A stretch of 64,000 nucleotides of DNA from Streptomyces sp. SAJ15 (GCF_007595705.1 NZ_NISY01000007.1:124001-188000), one strand, 5' to 3'; shown: positions 17,101 through 25,980, counted from the stretch's first letter. The notes: generated from the sequence alone by a model not told the origin. Made by a program: numbers and translations.

Positions 17101-17934
17101 TCAGCCGGAGCGGCGGGTGCGCAGGGCGGCCGCGGCGCACAGGCCGAGGGCCACCAGGGCGCCGACGCCGGCGATGGTGGAGGTGACGGTCAGCAGGCCG
17201 TCGCTGCTCCCGCCGGTGGCCGACGCCTGGGCGGGCTCGTAACCGCCCGCCATGCCCTTGCGGGCGTAGGCGGAGCCGGGGAGTTTGTCGCCGTACGACT
17301 CGTGGACGCGCTTCTGGTACGCGCTCACGGTGGTGCCTCGGGCTCCGATCGCGCGGGTGGCGTCGGGGTCGAGCGGCAGCACGCGCGTGCCACGCTGGAC
17401 GTACCAGGCGTCGATCTGCGGCTCGCGGAAGACCGTTCCGCCGGCGAGTCTCCGGGCGCCCAGGGCCGCGTACCGCGTCTCGTCGTCGCCGGTGGCGATG
17501 TTCACCACCCGCCAGGTACCGCCGGTCCGCGCGGTCCACACCGACGCCTTGCGACCGTCGGCGGCGACCGCCTTGCTGGCGAGGAAGTCCAGCGTGGCGA
17601 TGGGTGTGCCGGTCCAGGCACCGGATCGCGGCCGGGCGGCGACGAACCGCGCGGAGAGCGTGTAGACGGGCACCGTCGCCCCCTCGATGCGCGGGGCGGC
17701 GGCCTTCCGGGAGACCGCGCCGTCGCGGGCGAAGAAGCGGGCCAGGGTGTCGCGGGTGGCGGCGCTCCCGGCGGCCTCCCGCGCGGTCTCGACCGCCGCG
17801 GCCGCGGGGGTCTCCGGGGCGGCGGGCGTCGCCGTGGGGGTGTCGGCGGCGGCATCGGCCATGGGGAGCAGGCCGAGCAGGGCGGTGGCGAGGGCCGCGG
17901 CGGCGACCGCGCGGCCGGCGTTCACGATGGTCAT
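17101..17934 (-). CDS. Secreted, C-terminally membrane-anchored protein of unknown function
   Basis: No family recognised. The 277-residue protein has a cleavable-looking signal peptide (hydrophobic residues about 8-30, AADA region), an Ala/Thr/Pro-rich linker, a central soluble domain from about 60 to 230 containing WTGTPIATLDFLASKA and AWYVQRGTRVLPLDPDA, and a final hydrophobic helix (about 245-270) ending in RTRRSG. This type I topology puts the domain outside the cell. It starts 4 nt after the stop of the papain-like protease gene, so the two are surely co-transcribed. I infer that the product is a chaperone, inhibitor or wall-side anchor for that protease. Confidence 0.8.
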   Translation of the reverse strand: MTIVNAGRAVAAAALATALLGLLPMADAAADTPTATPAAPETPAAAAVETAREAAGSAATRDTLARFFARDGAVSRKAAAPRIEGATVPVYTLSARFVAARPRSGAWTGTPIATLDFLASKAVAADGRKASVWTARTGGTWRVVNIATGDDETRYAALGARRLAGGTVFREPQIDAWYVQRGTRVLPLDPDATRAIGARGTTVSAYQKRVHESYGDKLPGSAYARKGMAGGYEPAQASATGGSSDGLLTVTSTIAGVGALVALGLCAAAALRTRRSG

Positions 17935-17938
17935 GACC

Positions 17939-18694
17939 TCACGCCCCGATCCCGTAGAGCGAGTGCGTCCACGCGAACTCGCTGTTGTTCACATACCAGC
18001 CGTGGGCGGCCCAGTTGTAGCGGTAGTTGGACGGCCATGGATCGCCCCAGTAGACCCAGTCGTTCGTGGTGTCGTATCCATACAGCAGATGCATGTGACC
18101 ACCGCCAGAAGACCACTGGATGCGGGTCTCGATCGGCCGGTTCGCGTTGATCTCACCCTGCACGGTGGAGTAGCGCAGCCATCCGTTGACGTACCAACCG
18201 GGGTTGACCCCGGCCCAGCGCAGCGCGGTCTGCACATTGCCGAGAGTGGCCTGCCAGTTGGGGCATTCGGTGCCCTGGGCGCGGTTGAACGCGGCGTTGC
18301 AGAACTGGTTCTGACTGTAGCCGCGCCCCATCCAGGTGGCGATGGTGTTTCCGGACGCGGCCCAGCACCAGTTGGTCTTCGCCTGCGCCTGCATGGTGAT
18401 GTTGAGCCGCCGGGCGGCGAGCGCGGCGCCGGGGCGCGCCGGGGAGGGGGTCGTCGCCGCCGTCGACGCGCCCGACGCGGCCGGGGCCGAGCCGGCGTTC
18501 GTCGGGCCGGCGGCGGGGGACGTGTTCGGCGCGGGGGTCGCCGTCGCGGCCGCGGTGGGGAGCGCGAGCAGCACGGCGGCCGCGAGGCCGGTGAGGGAGA
18601 GCCGTCTGCCGAGGCGACGACCCTCGCGCGGGGCCGTGACGGCCCGCGGACCCGAAACCTGGCCGGTTCGGGGGGTGGTTGGGACGCTGTTCAT
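17939..18694 (-). CDS. Secreted papain-like (C39/AvrRpt2-type) cysteine protease
   Basis: A 251-residue exported protein. After a long basic N-terminus with twin arginines (GRRLGRRLSLTGLAAAVLLAL) and an Ala/Pro/Thr-rich linker, the catalytic domain starts near residue 95. QAKTNWCWAASGNTIA contains the expected nucleophilic cysteine, GGGHMHLLYGYD contains the histidine, and VYWGDPWP carries the third catalytic-site residue. These motifs fit the papain-like C39_2/AvrRpt2 group. ATG at 18694 is preceded by GGGAGG. The membrane-anchored partner follows 4 nt downstream and an HTH regulator diverges upstream. The substrate is unknown. Confidence 0.85.
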   Translation of the reverse strand: MNSVPTTPRTGQVSGPRAVTAPREGRRLGRRLSLTGLAAAVLLALPTAAATATPAPNTSPAAGPTNAGSAPAASGASTAATTPSPARPGAALAARRLNITMQAQAKTNWCWAASGNTIATWMGRGYSQNQFCNAAFNRAQGTECPNWQATLGNVQTALRWAGVNPGWYVNGWLRYSTVQGEINANRPIETRIQWSSGGGHMHLLYGYDTTNDWVYWGDPWPSNYRYNWAAHGWYVNNSEFAWTHSLYGIGA

Positions 18695-18810
18695 GCGTTC
18701 CTCCCGTGCGAGGGGGGTGGGGTGGAGGAGCGCGTCCGGACGCTGTCCGTGGAGCATCCGGCGTTGTCACGACCAGGTCAACACGCTTCAATGCGAGATG
18801 ACATCGCTAT

Positions 18811-18910
18811 GTGAACGTTCTGGATCACATGTGAACGGACGATGCATGGATTTGCTGGAGCGTGATGAATCCATGGCCCACTAGGGCGAGTTCCGGTCGT
18901 GAACGTTCAC
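18811..18910. promoter_or_regulatory. Paired GTGAACGTTC operator candidates between protease and regulator
   Basis: GTGAACGTTC occurs at 18811-18820 and again at 18899-18908, where it is part of the 12-bp perfect palindrome GTGAACGTTCAC. A half-copy GTGAACG sits at 18831-18837 next to the palindrome TCACATGTGA (18824-18833). They lie in the 299-bp divergent region between the protease gene and the HTH gene and are good candidates for the operator of the regulator at 18994. The interval contains no gene. Confidence 0.55.
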
Positions 18911-18993
18911 AGCGGAGTCAGGGGAGCCCCGGGGGCGGAGCTCTCAGGTCCGATGGGGGAGCGGGAGAGCTCTGGAGCACGAGGAGCTGATGG

Positions 18994-19935
18994 ATGCGGC
19001 AGACCACCGCACAGTCGGGCACCGCCCAGACGGAGTTGGCGCGGGCGCTGCGGGACGGTCCGTTCCATGTGGCGCTGCGGGCAGCGCTGACCGCGCGGGG
19101 GCTCGCGCTACACCGGGTGCGGCACCGCCTCGCGCAGCGCGGCGTCACGGTCGGGGTGACCAGCCTCAGCTACTGGCAGCACGGCGCGCGACGGCCGCAG
19201 CGCCCGGAGTCACTGCGGGCGGTCCGGGCCCTGGAGGAGGTGCTGGAGCTGCCCGCCCACGCGCTCACCCGGCTGCTGGAACCGACGGGCGTCCCCACCC
19301 CGCGCCCGGCCACCCGCCCGTACCGGACCCTGCTCCAGGTGTCCGGCGTCGTGGAACGGCTGCTCGCCGACCTGGACGCCCCGCTGGACGGCGGGCTGCA
19401 CACCGTGTGCCACCTGGAACGGGTGCGCATCGGAACGCGGCGTGAGCTGCGCGGGCGCGAATCCCAACACGTGGTGCGGGCCCACCGGGACGGCGTGGAC
19501 CGCTACCTCGCGATCCACCAGGGAGACCCCGGGTGCGACCCCGCGCGGGTCGCCGTCCACGCGACCGAGAACTGCCGCGTGGGGCGGGTGCGCCGGGACG
19601 CCGAGAGCACCCTGGTCGTCGCCGAGCTGCTCTTCGACGCGCGGCTGCGCGCCGGGGACACCCACGTCTTCGGTTACGCCTTCGAGGACGGCACCGGCGG
19701 GCCCAGCGAGGAGTACGTACGCGGCTTCAGCTTCGCCGGCGGGCAGTACGTGCTCCAGGTGCGTTTCGACGCCGCCGCCCTGCCCGTCCGCTGCCGGCGC
19801 TTCACCCGCGCCTCGGCCGACGCCCCGCGCAGCGGACAGCAGGAGCTCACCCTGACCGGGCAGCACCGCATCGTGCACCTGGCCGAGCAGGACGTCCCCC
19901 CGGGAATCCTGGGTATCGCCTGGGACTGGGAGTAG
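18994..19935 (+). CDS. XRE-type HTH transcriptional regulator
   Basis: A 313-residue protein with an N-terminal helix-turn-helix: ALRAALTARGLALHRVRHRL followed by GVTSLSYWQHGARRPQRPES and an EEVLELP segment, typical of Xre/Cro-like regulators, at about residues 25-90. The remaining 210 residues show no domain I recognise; they contain LVVAELLFDARLRAGDTHVFGY and are probably a sensing domain of mostly beta structure. ATG at 18994 follows GAGGAG by 8 nt. It is transcribed divergently from the secreted protease operon and probably regulates it through the palindromes at 18811-18910. Confidence 0.8.
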   Translation: MRQTTAQSGTAQTELARALRDGPFHVALRAALTARGLALHRVRHRLAQRGVTVGVTSLSYWQHGARRPQRPESLRAVRALEEVLELPAHALTRLLEPTGVPTPRPATRPYRTLLQVSGVVERLLADLDAPLDGGLHTVCHLERVRIGTRRELRGRESQHVVRAHRDGVDRYLAIHQGDPGCDPARVAVHATENCRVGRVRRDAESTLVVAELLFDARLRAGDTHVFGYAFEDGTGGPSEEYVRGFSFAGGQYVLQVRFDAAALPVRCRRFTRASADAPRSGQQELTLTGQHRIVHLAEQDVPPGILGIAWDWE

Positions 19936-20257
19936 TCGCGCCCCCTGGCCGGGCCGAGCGGGCACGCGGTGGCCGGGCCGGGCGGGGGTGCGGAGTGGCA
20001 GCCCGAGCGGCGGCCCCTCCGCCGGCTCGGGTGGGCGCGTGGGACGGCGCTCCACGCCCGCCCCACGGCCCGTTCCGCGCCTCGGACCGGTCCGGCCACC
20101 TTGACCTGGCATCGGGGCGTCATGCGGCCGGTACGGGCCCCTGGCGGGCCCTTACGGCGCCATGCGAGCTCCCGGGCGCGGTCGACGCGCCCGGGCTACG
20201 GGAACCGCGAGGGTTCCGGGGGCTTCGAGGGCTCCGGGGGCTCCGGTCCTTCGGAAC
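19936..20257. other. Convergent intergenic region
   Basis: 322 bp between the HTH regulator and the Rieske gene, which converge here. I see no gene and no clean terminator; short GC-rich repeats such as GGGGGCTCCG near 20235 are present. Confidence 0.5.
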
Positions 20258-20680
20258 TCAGGCGTCCGGCCCGGCGACCAGCTTGCCGCCCTTGGTCCGG
20301 ATCGGCACCGACGGGAGCGGGGCCACGGCCGGTCCCTGGAGCACCTCGCCGGTCTCGGCGTCGAACTCGCTGCCGTGGCAGGTGCAGTTGATCTTCCCGT
20401 CCGCCACCTCGTGCACCACGCAGCCCGCGTGCGTACACACCGCGCTGAAGGCCTTGAACTCCCCCTTCGCCGTCTGCGTCACCACCAGGCGGTCCTCGCG
20501 GTAGAGCTTGGAGCCGCCGACCGGAACCTCACTGGGCGAGCCCAGCTCCACGGGGGCGGTGGGGGTCGGCGACGCCTTCTTGCCGATGGCGCCCGCGCAG
20601 CCCGCGGCACAGAGCCCGGCGGCTCCGGCCAGTGCCGCCCCTCGCAGCACGGTTCGGCGGGTGGCGGGCTGGCTGGTCAT
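20258..20680 (-). CDS. Tat-exported Rieske [2Fe-2S] protein
   Basis: A 140-residue exported Rieske protein. RRTVLRGAALAGAAGLCAAGC is a twin-arginine signal followed by a possible lipobox, so it is probably folded with its cluster in the cytoplasm and then exported, perhaps lipid-anchored. VCTHAGC near residue 82 and CTCHGS near 98 provide the Cys and His ligands of the 2Fe-2S cluster, plus the two cysteines that usually form a disulfide. ATG at 20680 is chosen because it puts the RR pair seven residues in; the frame also allows an ATG ten codons upstream. No oxygenase or bc1 partner is adjacent, so its electron-transfer role is unknown. Confidence 0.88.
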   Translation of the reverse strand: MTSQPATRRTVLRGAALAGAAGLCAAGCAGAIGKKASPTPTAPVELGSPSEVPVGGSKLYREDRLVVTQTAKGEFKAFSAVCTHAGCVVHEVADGKINCTCHGSEFDAETGEVLQGPAVAPLPSVPIRTKGGKLVAGPDA

Positions 20681-20901
20681 GGGGGCTCCTGAGGCAGGCA
20701 TGTGGATCACGGTCGGGCGCGCGCCGACCCGTCGACGATACCGGCCGTCGTCGCGGCGCCCGCCCCGCCCATGCGTTTACGGGCTCGCCCCGATGGGATA
20801 CGTTCCGGCGACCCCTCACGGGAGCCGACAGCGACCGGCGGCGGCCGGCGGCGGTGGACGGAGCCGGAGCCGACGGAGCCAGACAGGAAGGACCGCAGCT
20901 C

Positions 20902-21843
20902 GTGATCGTGGTGGCCGGAGAAGCCCTGATCGACCTCGTCCCGTCCGGTGCGGCCGCCGCGCCGGACCACGGGCTGCCCGCGCTGCTCCCCCGACGCGGC
21001 GGCGGCCCCTACAACACCGCCGTGGCGCTGGGGCGGCTGGGCTCCCCCACCGGGTTCTGCTCCAGGGTCTCCACGGACGCGTTCGGCGAGGCGCTGCTGG
21101 ACGGGCTGCGCGCCGACGGCGTGGACACCTCGCTGGTGCAGCGCGGGCCGGAGCCGACCACGCTGGCGGTCGCGGCCGTCGGGGCCGACGGATCGGCGGG
21201 CTACGGCTTCTACGCCGAGGGCACCGCGGACCGGCTCTTCGCGCTGCCCGACGCCCTTCCCGCGGGCGCGACGGCCCTTTCCCTGGGGACCTGCTCGCTG
21301 GTGCTGGAGCCGGGCGCCAGCGCCTACGAGAGGCTGTTGCGGCGCGAGGCCGAACGCGGCCTCTTCACGGCGCTCGACCCCAACATCCGCGCCGGTCTCA
21401 TCCGCGACGCGGACGCCTACCGCGCCCGCTTCCGGTCCTGGCTGCCCCACGTCGCCCTGTTGAAGCTCTCCGTCGAGGACGCCGCCTGGCTGGCCGACGG
21501 CGTCGAGGACCTCGAAGCGGCAGTGCGGGAGTGGCTGGCGGCGGGGCCCTCGGCCGTGGTGCTGACCCGCGGCGGGGCGGGCCTCACCGTGCTGCCCCGC
21601 GGCGGCCGCCCGCTCACCGTGCCCGGCGAGCGGATCACCGTCGCGGACACCATCGGCGCGGGCGACACGGTCAACGCCGCGCTGCTGCACCGGCTGGCCG
21701 CCCATGGCGCGCTCTCCCCCGCCGCGATCGCCGGCCTGGACGAGGGCGTCTGGCGCGACATCCTCGCCTTCGCCGCCCGCGCCGCCGCCGTCACCTGCTC
21801 CCGCCCGGGCGCGGAGCCGCCCTACGCGGCCGAACTCGGCTGA
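20902..21843 (+). CDS. PfkB-family carbohydrate kinase (fructokinase-like)
   Basis: Ribokinase/PfkB superfamily sugar kinase of 313 residues. MIVVAGEALIDLVP at the N-terminus, GGGPYNTAVALGRLG near residue 38 and the C-terminal signature DTIGAGDTVNAALLHRL near 252 (anion hole and catalytic aspartate) define the family. The overall pattern is closest to fructokinases, but the sugar cannot be assigned from sequence. GTG at 20902 follows AGGAAGG; the open frame upstream lacks conserved sequence. It converges on uvrA. Confidence 0.88.
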   Translation: MIVVAGEALIDLVPSGAAAAPDHGLPALLPRRGGGPYNTAVALGRLGSPTGFCSRVSTDAFGEALLDGLRADGVDTSLVQRGPEPTTLAVAAVGADGSAGYGFYAEGTADRLFALPDALPAGATALSLGTCSLVLEPGASAYERLLRREAERGLFTALDPNIRAGLIRDADAYRARFRSWLPHVALLKLSVEDAAWLADGVEDLEAAVREWLAAGPSAVVLTRGGAGLTVLPRGGRPLTVPGERITVADTIGAGDTVNAALLHRLAAHGALSPAAIAGLDEGVWRDILAFAARAAAVTCSRPGAEPPYAAELG

Positions 21844-21957
21844 CCGCGCACGCGACCTCTCCCGTTGCCCGGCGACGGCCGGGCCACCCAGCCCCTCGGG
21901 CGTGCCCGCACATCACGCCTTCCGGGCGGGCCCCAGAGCCGAGCCCTTCGGGCGAGC

Positions 21958-21994
21958 CGGGCGCCCTGCACGGTGTGACCGCGCGGGGCGCCCG
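21958..21994. terminator. Possible terminator between sugar kinase and uvrA
   Basis: CGGGCGCCC (21958-21966) and GGGCGCCCG (21986-21994) form a 9-bp stem with a 19-nt loop between two convergent genes. There is no T-run, so the assignment is tentative. Confidence 0.4.
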
Positions 21995-22002
21995 AGCCGA
22001 CG

Positions 22003-25000
22003 CTAGCCGCGCTTGGCCCGCGTCGTCGTCTTCTTGGCGGCCGGCTTGGTGGTGGCCGCGGCCGCCTTCCCGACCGCCGTGGCGTTGGCCTTCTTGACCG
22101 CCGCCGTCTTCTTGGCCGCGGACTTCGTCGCGGTGGACCTCCCGGCTGCCGACGCGGTGGTCTTCTTCGCCGAGGCGGCCTTCTTCGCCGCCGGCTCCCG
22201 CGCCGGCGCCGCGTCCGCGTCGCTCACCCGCTCGCCGAGCAGCTCGCGCAGGAACTTGCCGGTGTGGCTGGCCGGGACCGATGCCACCTCCTCGGGGGTG
22301 CCCTCGGCGATGACCAGGCCGCCGCCGCTACCCCCCTCGGGGCCCATGTCCACGACCCAGTCGGCCGTCTTGATCACATCGAGGTTGTGCTCGATGACGA
22401 TCACCGTGTTGCCCTTGTCGACCAGGCCGGAGAGGACCTTGATCAGCTTGCTGATGTCCTCGAAGTGCAGACCCGTGGTCGGCTCGTCCAGGACGTAGAC
22501 CGTGCGCCCGGTCGACCGCTTCTGGAGCTCGCTGGCGAGCTTGACGCGCTGGGCCTCGCCGCCGGAGAGCGTCGGCGCGGACTGGCCGAGCCGGACGTAC
22601 CCCAGCCCGACCTCGTGCAGGGTGCGCAGATGGCGGGAGATCGTCGGCACGGCCTCGAAGAAGTCGAGCGCCTCCTCGATCGGCATGTCCAGCACCTCGG
22701 CGATGGACTTGCCCTTGTAGTGCACCTCCAGGGTCTCCCGGTTGTAGCGCGCACCGTGGCAGACCTCGCACGGCACGTACACATCCGGCAGGAAGTTCAT
22801 CTCGATCTTGATGGTGCCGTCGCCCGCGCAGTTCTCACAGCGGCCGCCCTTGACGTTGAAGGAGAACCGGCCGGGCAGATAGCCGCGGACCTTGGCCTCC
22901 ATCGTCTCCGCGAAGAGCTTGCGGACGTGGTCGAAGACGCCGGTGTAGGTGGCCGGGTTCGACCGCGGGGTGCGGCCGATGGGCGACTGGTCGACGTGCA
23001 CGACCTTGTCCACCAGGTCGTCGCCGTCCACCCGGGTGTGGCGCCCCGGCACGTTCCTCGCGCCCTGGAGCTCCCGCGCCAGGTGGGTGTAGAGGATGTC
23101 GTTGACCAGCGTGGACTTGCCGGAGCCGGAGACGCCGGTGACCGCGGTGAACACCCCCAGCGGGAAGGACACATCGATGTCCTGCAGGTTGTTCTCCCGG
23201 GCGCCGCGCACGGTGAGCCGGCGGGAGCCGTCCACGGGGCGGCGGATCTCCGGCAGGGCGATCGACTTCTTACCGGACAGATACTGGCCGGTCATCGACT
23301 CCTTGTTGCTCAGCAGCTCCTTCAACGGGCCGCTGTGCACCACCTTGCCGCCGTGCTCGCCGGCACCGGGGCCGATGTCCACCACCCAGTCCGAGGTCTT
23401 GATGGTGTCCTCGTCGTGCTCGACGACGATCAGCGTGTTGCCCAGGTCCCGCAGCCGCACCAGCGTCTCGATGAGCCGGTGGTTGTCGCGCTGGTGCAGA
23501 CCGATGGAGGGCTCGTCCAGCACGTACAACACGCCGACCAGGCCGGAGCCGATCTGCGTGGCCAGCCGGATGCGCTGCGCCTCGCCGCCGGACAGGGTGC
23601 CCGCCGCGCGGTTGAGCGAGAGATAGTCCAGGCCCACGTCGACCAGGAACCTCAGCCGCTCGTTGACCTCCTTCAGGACCCGCTCGGCGATGGTCTTCTC
23701 CCGCGCGGTCAGCTTCATCTCGCGCAGGAAGTCGGCGCAGTCGCTGATCGACATCGCGGCGACCTCCGCGATGGAGCGGCCCTGGACGGTGACCGCGAGC
23801 ACGATCGGCTTGAGCCGGGTGCCCTCACAGGTGGGGCAGGGCACCTCGCGCATATAGCCCTCGAAGCGCTCCCGACTGGAGTCGCTCTCCGCCTCCGAGT
23901 GGCGCCGCTTCACGAACGGCACGGCGCCCTCGAAGGCCGTGGTGTAGGCCCGCTCCCGGCCGTACCGGTTGCGGTAGCGCACCTCGATCTGCGTCTTGTG
24001 GCCCTGGAGCAGCGCCTTCTTGGCGCGCTGCGGGAGACCCGCCCAGGGGATGTCGGTGCGGAATCCGAGCGCGTCGGCGAGCGCGCCGACCAGCCGGCCG
24101 AAGTACTCCTTGGTGTGGCCGTGCGACCAGGGGTGGATGGCCCCCTCCTCCAGGGACCGCTCCTCGTCCGGGACGATCAGCTCCGGGTCGACCTCCATCC
24201 GGGTGCCGATGCCGGTGCACTCCGGGCAGGCGCCGAAGGGCGAGTTGAAGGAGAAGGAGCGCGGCTCCAACTCCTCGAAGGACAGGTCGTCATAGGGGCA
24301 GTAGAGGTGCTCGGAGAACATCCGCTCGCGCTGCGGGTCGTCCTCGTCGAGGTCGACGAAGTCGAGGATGACCATGCCTCCGGAGAGCCCGAGCGCGGTC
24401 TCGACGGAGTCGGTCAGCCGCCGCTTGGCGCTGTCCTTGACGGTGAGGCGGTCGACCACCACCTCGATGGTGTGCTTCTCCTGCTTCTTGAGCTTGGGCG
24501 GGTCGCTGAGCTGGATGGTCTCGCCGTCCACCCGGGCGCGGCTGTAGCCCTTCGTCTGAAGGTCGGAGAAGAGGTCGATGAACTCGCCCTTGCGCTCCCG
24601 GACCAGCGGGGACAGCACCTGGAAGCGACTGCCCTCGGGCAGCTCCAGCACCTTGTCGACGATCGCCTGCGGGGACTGGCGGGCGATGGGCCGTCCGCAC
24701 TCCGGGCAGTGCGGCTTGCCGATGCGGGCGAAGAGCAGTCGGAGGTAGTCGTAGACCTCGGTGATGGTGCCGACCGTCGAGCGCGGGTTGCGCGAGGTCG
24801 ACTTCTGGTCGATGGAGACGGCGGGGGACAGACCCTCGATGAAGTCCACATCGGGCTTGTCCATCTGGCCCAGGAACTGCCGGGCATAGGAGGAGAGCGA
24901 CTCGACGTAGCGGCGCTGCCCCTCGGCGAAGATCGTGTCGAACGCGAGGGAGGACTTACCCGACCCCGACAGCCCGGTGAAGACGATCAGGGAGTCGCGG

Positions 25001-25068
25001 GGGAGGTCGAGCGAGACGTTCTTGAGATTGTGCTCGCGAGCGCCACGGACGATGAGACGGTCGGCCAC
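22003..25068 (-). CDS. uvrA: Excinuclease ABC subunit UvrA
   Basis: Lesion-recognition ATPase of nucleotide excision repair (1021 aa). Two ABC modules are present, with Walker A motifs TGLSGSGKSS near residue 30 and TGVSGSGKST near 645, two LSGGEAQR signatures, and the zinc-finger cysteines CPYDDLS...CPECTGIG and CENCAGDGT...CEVCHG. The last 70 residues are a Lys/Ala-rich tail with AAKK and TAAVKK blocks, more extreme than usual and probably DNA-binding. GTG at 25068 is preferred because AAAGG lies 11 nt before it; the GTG at 25080 would overlap that ribosome site. A degenerate SOS-like box lies upstream. Confidence 0.97.
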   Translation of the reverse strand: MADRLIVRGAREHNLKNVSLDLPRDSLIVFTGLSGSGKSSLAFDTIFAEGQRRYVESLSSYARQFLGQMDKPDVDFIEGLSPAVSIDQKSTSRNPRSTVGTITEVYDYLRLLFARIGKPHCPECGRPIARQSPQAIVDKVLELPEGSRFQVLSPLVRERKGEFIDLFSDLQTKGYSRARVDGETIQLSDPPKLKKQEKHTIEVVVDRLTVKDSAKRRLTDSVETALGLSGGMVILDFVDLDEDDPQRERMFSEHLYCPYDDLSFEELEPRSFSFNSPFGACPECTGIGTRMEVDPELIVPDEERSLEEGAIHPWSHGHTKEYFGRLVGALADALGFRTDIPWAGLPQRAKKALLQGHKTQIEVRYRNRYGRERAYTTAFEGAVPFVKRRHSEAESDSSRERFEGYMREVPCPTCEGTRLKPIVLAVTVQGRSIAEVAAMSISDCADFLREMKLTAREKTIAERVLKEVNERLRFLVDVGLDYLSLNRAAGTLSGGEAQRIRLATQIGSGLVGVLYVLDEPSIGLHQRDNHRLIETLVRLRDLGNTLIVVEHDEDTIKTSDWVVDIGPGAGEHGGKVVHSGPLKELLSNKESMTGQYLSGKKSIALPEIRRPVDGSRRLTVRGARENNLQDIDVSFPLGVFTAVTGVSGSGKSTLVNDILYTHLARELQGARNVPGRHTRVDGDDLVDKVVHVDQSPIGRTPRSNPATYTGVFDHVRKLFAETMEAKVRGYLPGRFSFNVKGGRCENCAGDGTIKIEMNFLPDVYVPCEVCHGARYNRETLEVHYKGKSIAEVLDMPIEEALDFFEAVPTISRHLRTLHEVGLGYVRLGQSAPTLSGGEAQRVKLASELQKRSTGRTVYVLDEPTTGLHFEDISKLIKVLSGLVDKGNTVIVIEHNLDVIKTADWVVDMGPEGGSGGGLVIAEGTPEEVASVPASHTGKFLRELLGERVSDADAAPAREPAAKKAASAKKTTASAAGRSTATKSAAKKTAAVKKANATAVGKAAAATTKPAAKKTTTRAKRG

Positions 25069-25168
25069 GCCGGTCGGCACCTTTCTTGAGAGAGGTGAGG
25101 GGTGCGCCGCACCCCCCGATCCAGAGTAGGGGGCGCTACGGCGATGTCTTTAAGGATGCAGCACACCG

Positions 25169-25190
25169 AGCCTATAGCACGCACATTCGA
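25169..25190 (-). promoter_or_regulatory. uvrA promoter with SOS-like (LexA) box
   Basis: On the minus strand TCGAATGTGCGTGCTA (25175-25190) matches 9 of 12 fixed positions of the actinobacterial SOS box TCGAAC-N4-GTTCGA and abuts a TAGGCT -10 hexamer (25169-25174). The predicted transcript would have a leader of about 95 nt before the uvrA start. Confidence 0.45.
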
Positions 25191-25235
25191 TTTGCGGGGG
25201 AAGTCAGACAGCTTCACTCGAAGGAGTGGCGGGGC

Positions 25236-25241
25236 TACGGT
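25236..25241 (+). promoter_or_regulatory. -10 element of a leaderless promoter
   Basis: TACGGT ends 6 nt before the ATG at 25248, the spacing expected when transcription starts on the start codon. TTCACT lies 17 nt upstream as a plausible -35. Confidence 0.6.
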
Positions 25242-25247
25242 CGCACC

Positions 25248-25976
25248 ATGAGTGACTACGCGGACTACGCGCGCGACGCCTCTGCGGTCCAGGGGGCCGC
25301 CGACCGGCTGCTCTCCGCGGTGGCCACGCTGGACGACACCGCGGTCGCCGAGCCCTCCTCCCTGCCGGGCTGGACCCGCGGCCACCTCCTGGCGCATCTG
25401 GCCCGCAACGCCGACGCCCTCACCAATCTGCTGGTCTCGGCGCGCACCGGCGAGAAGATCCCCATGTACGCCAGCGAGGAGGCGCGCGACGCCGACATCG
25501 AGCGCGACGCCTCGCGCCCGCTCGCCGTCCACCTCGACGACCTGCGCACCAGCGCCTTCCGCTTCAACACGGCGGCGGCGGCGCTCCCCCGCGACCGGTG
25601 GTCGGCGGAGGTCGCCATGCGCCGCGGCGTGGTCGAGCAGGCCGCCCGGCTGCCCTTCCGGCGGCTGGTGGAGGTCGAGCTCCACCATGTCGACCTCGAC
25701 CTCGGTTACACCCTGGCGGACCTGCCCGCCGGCTTCGTGACCCAGGAGCTCGACTTCCTGACCACCGTGAAGTTCGCCGGGCACCCGGACGTCCCGCCGC
25801 TCCGGCTGGCCGCCACGGGCGACGGCCCGGTCCGGGACACCGGTCGCGCCGACGGCCCGCGACTCACCGTGACCGGAACCCCCGCCGACCTGCTGGGCTG
25901 GCTCACCGGCCGCGGCGACGGGGCCGCGCTGTCCTGCCCGGCCCCCGCGCTGCCCGCGCTACCGCCGCTAGGCTGA
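25248..25976 (+). CDS. Maleylpyruvate isomerase-family mycothiol-dependent enzyme
   Basis: DinB-like four-helix protein of the mycothiol-dependent maleylpyruvate isomerase family (242 aa). SSLPGWTRGHLLAHLARNADAL near residues 38-60 and VEVELHHVDLDLGY near 143 supply the two metal-binding histidine sites plus the conserved Asn. The C-terminal 80 residues are the usual sterol-carrier-like extension. The family uses mycothiol as cofactor; many members have unknown substrates, so isomerase activity is not certain. It is probably translated from a leaderless mRNA and may be co-transcribed with the hydrolase whose ATG lies 4 nt beyond its stop. Confidence 0.88.
   Translation: MSDYADYARDASAVQGAADRLLSAVATLDDTAVAEPSSLPGWTRGHLLAHLARNADALTNLLVSARTGEKIPMYASEEARDADIERDASRPLAVHLDDLRTSAFRFNTAAAALPRDRWSAEVAMRRGVVEQAARLPFRRLVEVELHHVDLDLGYTLADLPAGFVTQELDFLTTVKFAGHPDVPPLRLAATGDGPVRDTGRADGPRLTVTGTPADLLGWLTGRGDGAALSCPAPALPALPPLG
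25969..25974 (+). promoter_or_regulatory. -10 element inside the preceding gene, leaderless
   Basis: TAGGCT overlaps the last codons of the upstream gene and ends 6 nt before the ATG at 25981, so the hydrolase could have its own leaderless transcript. Confidence 0.5.
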
Positions 25977-25980
25977 TCAC

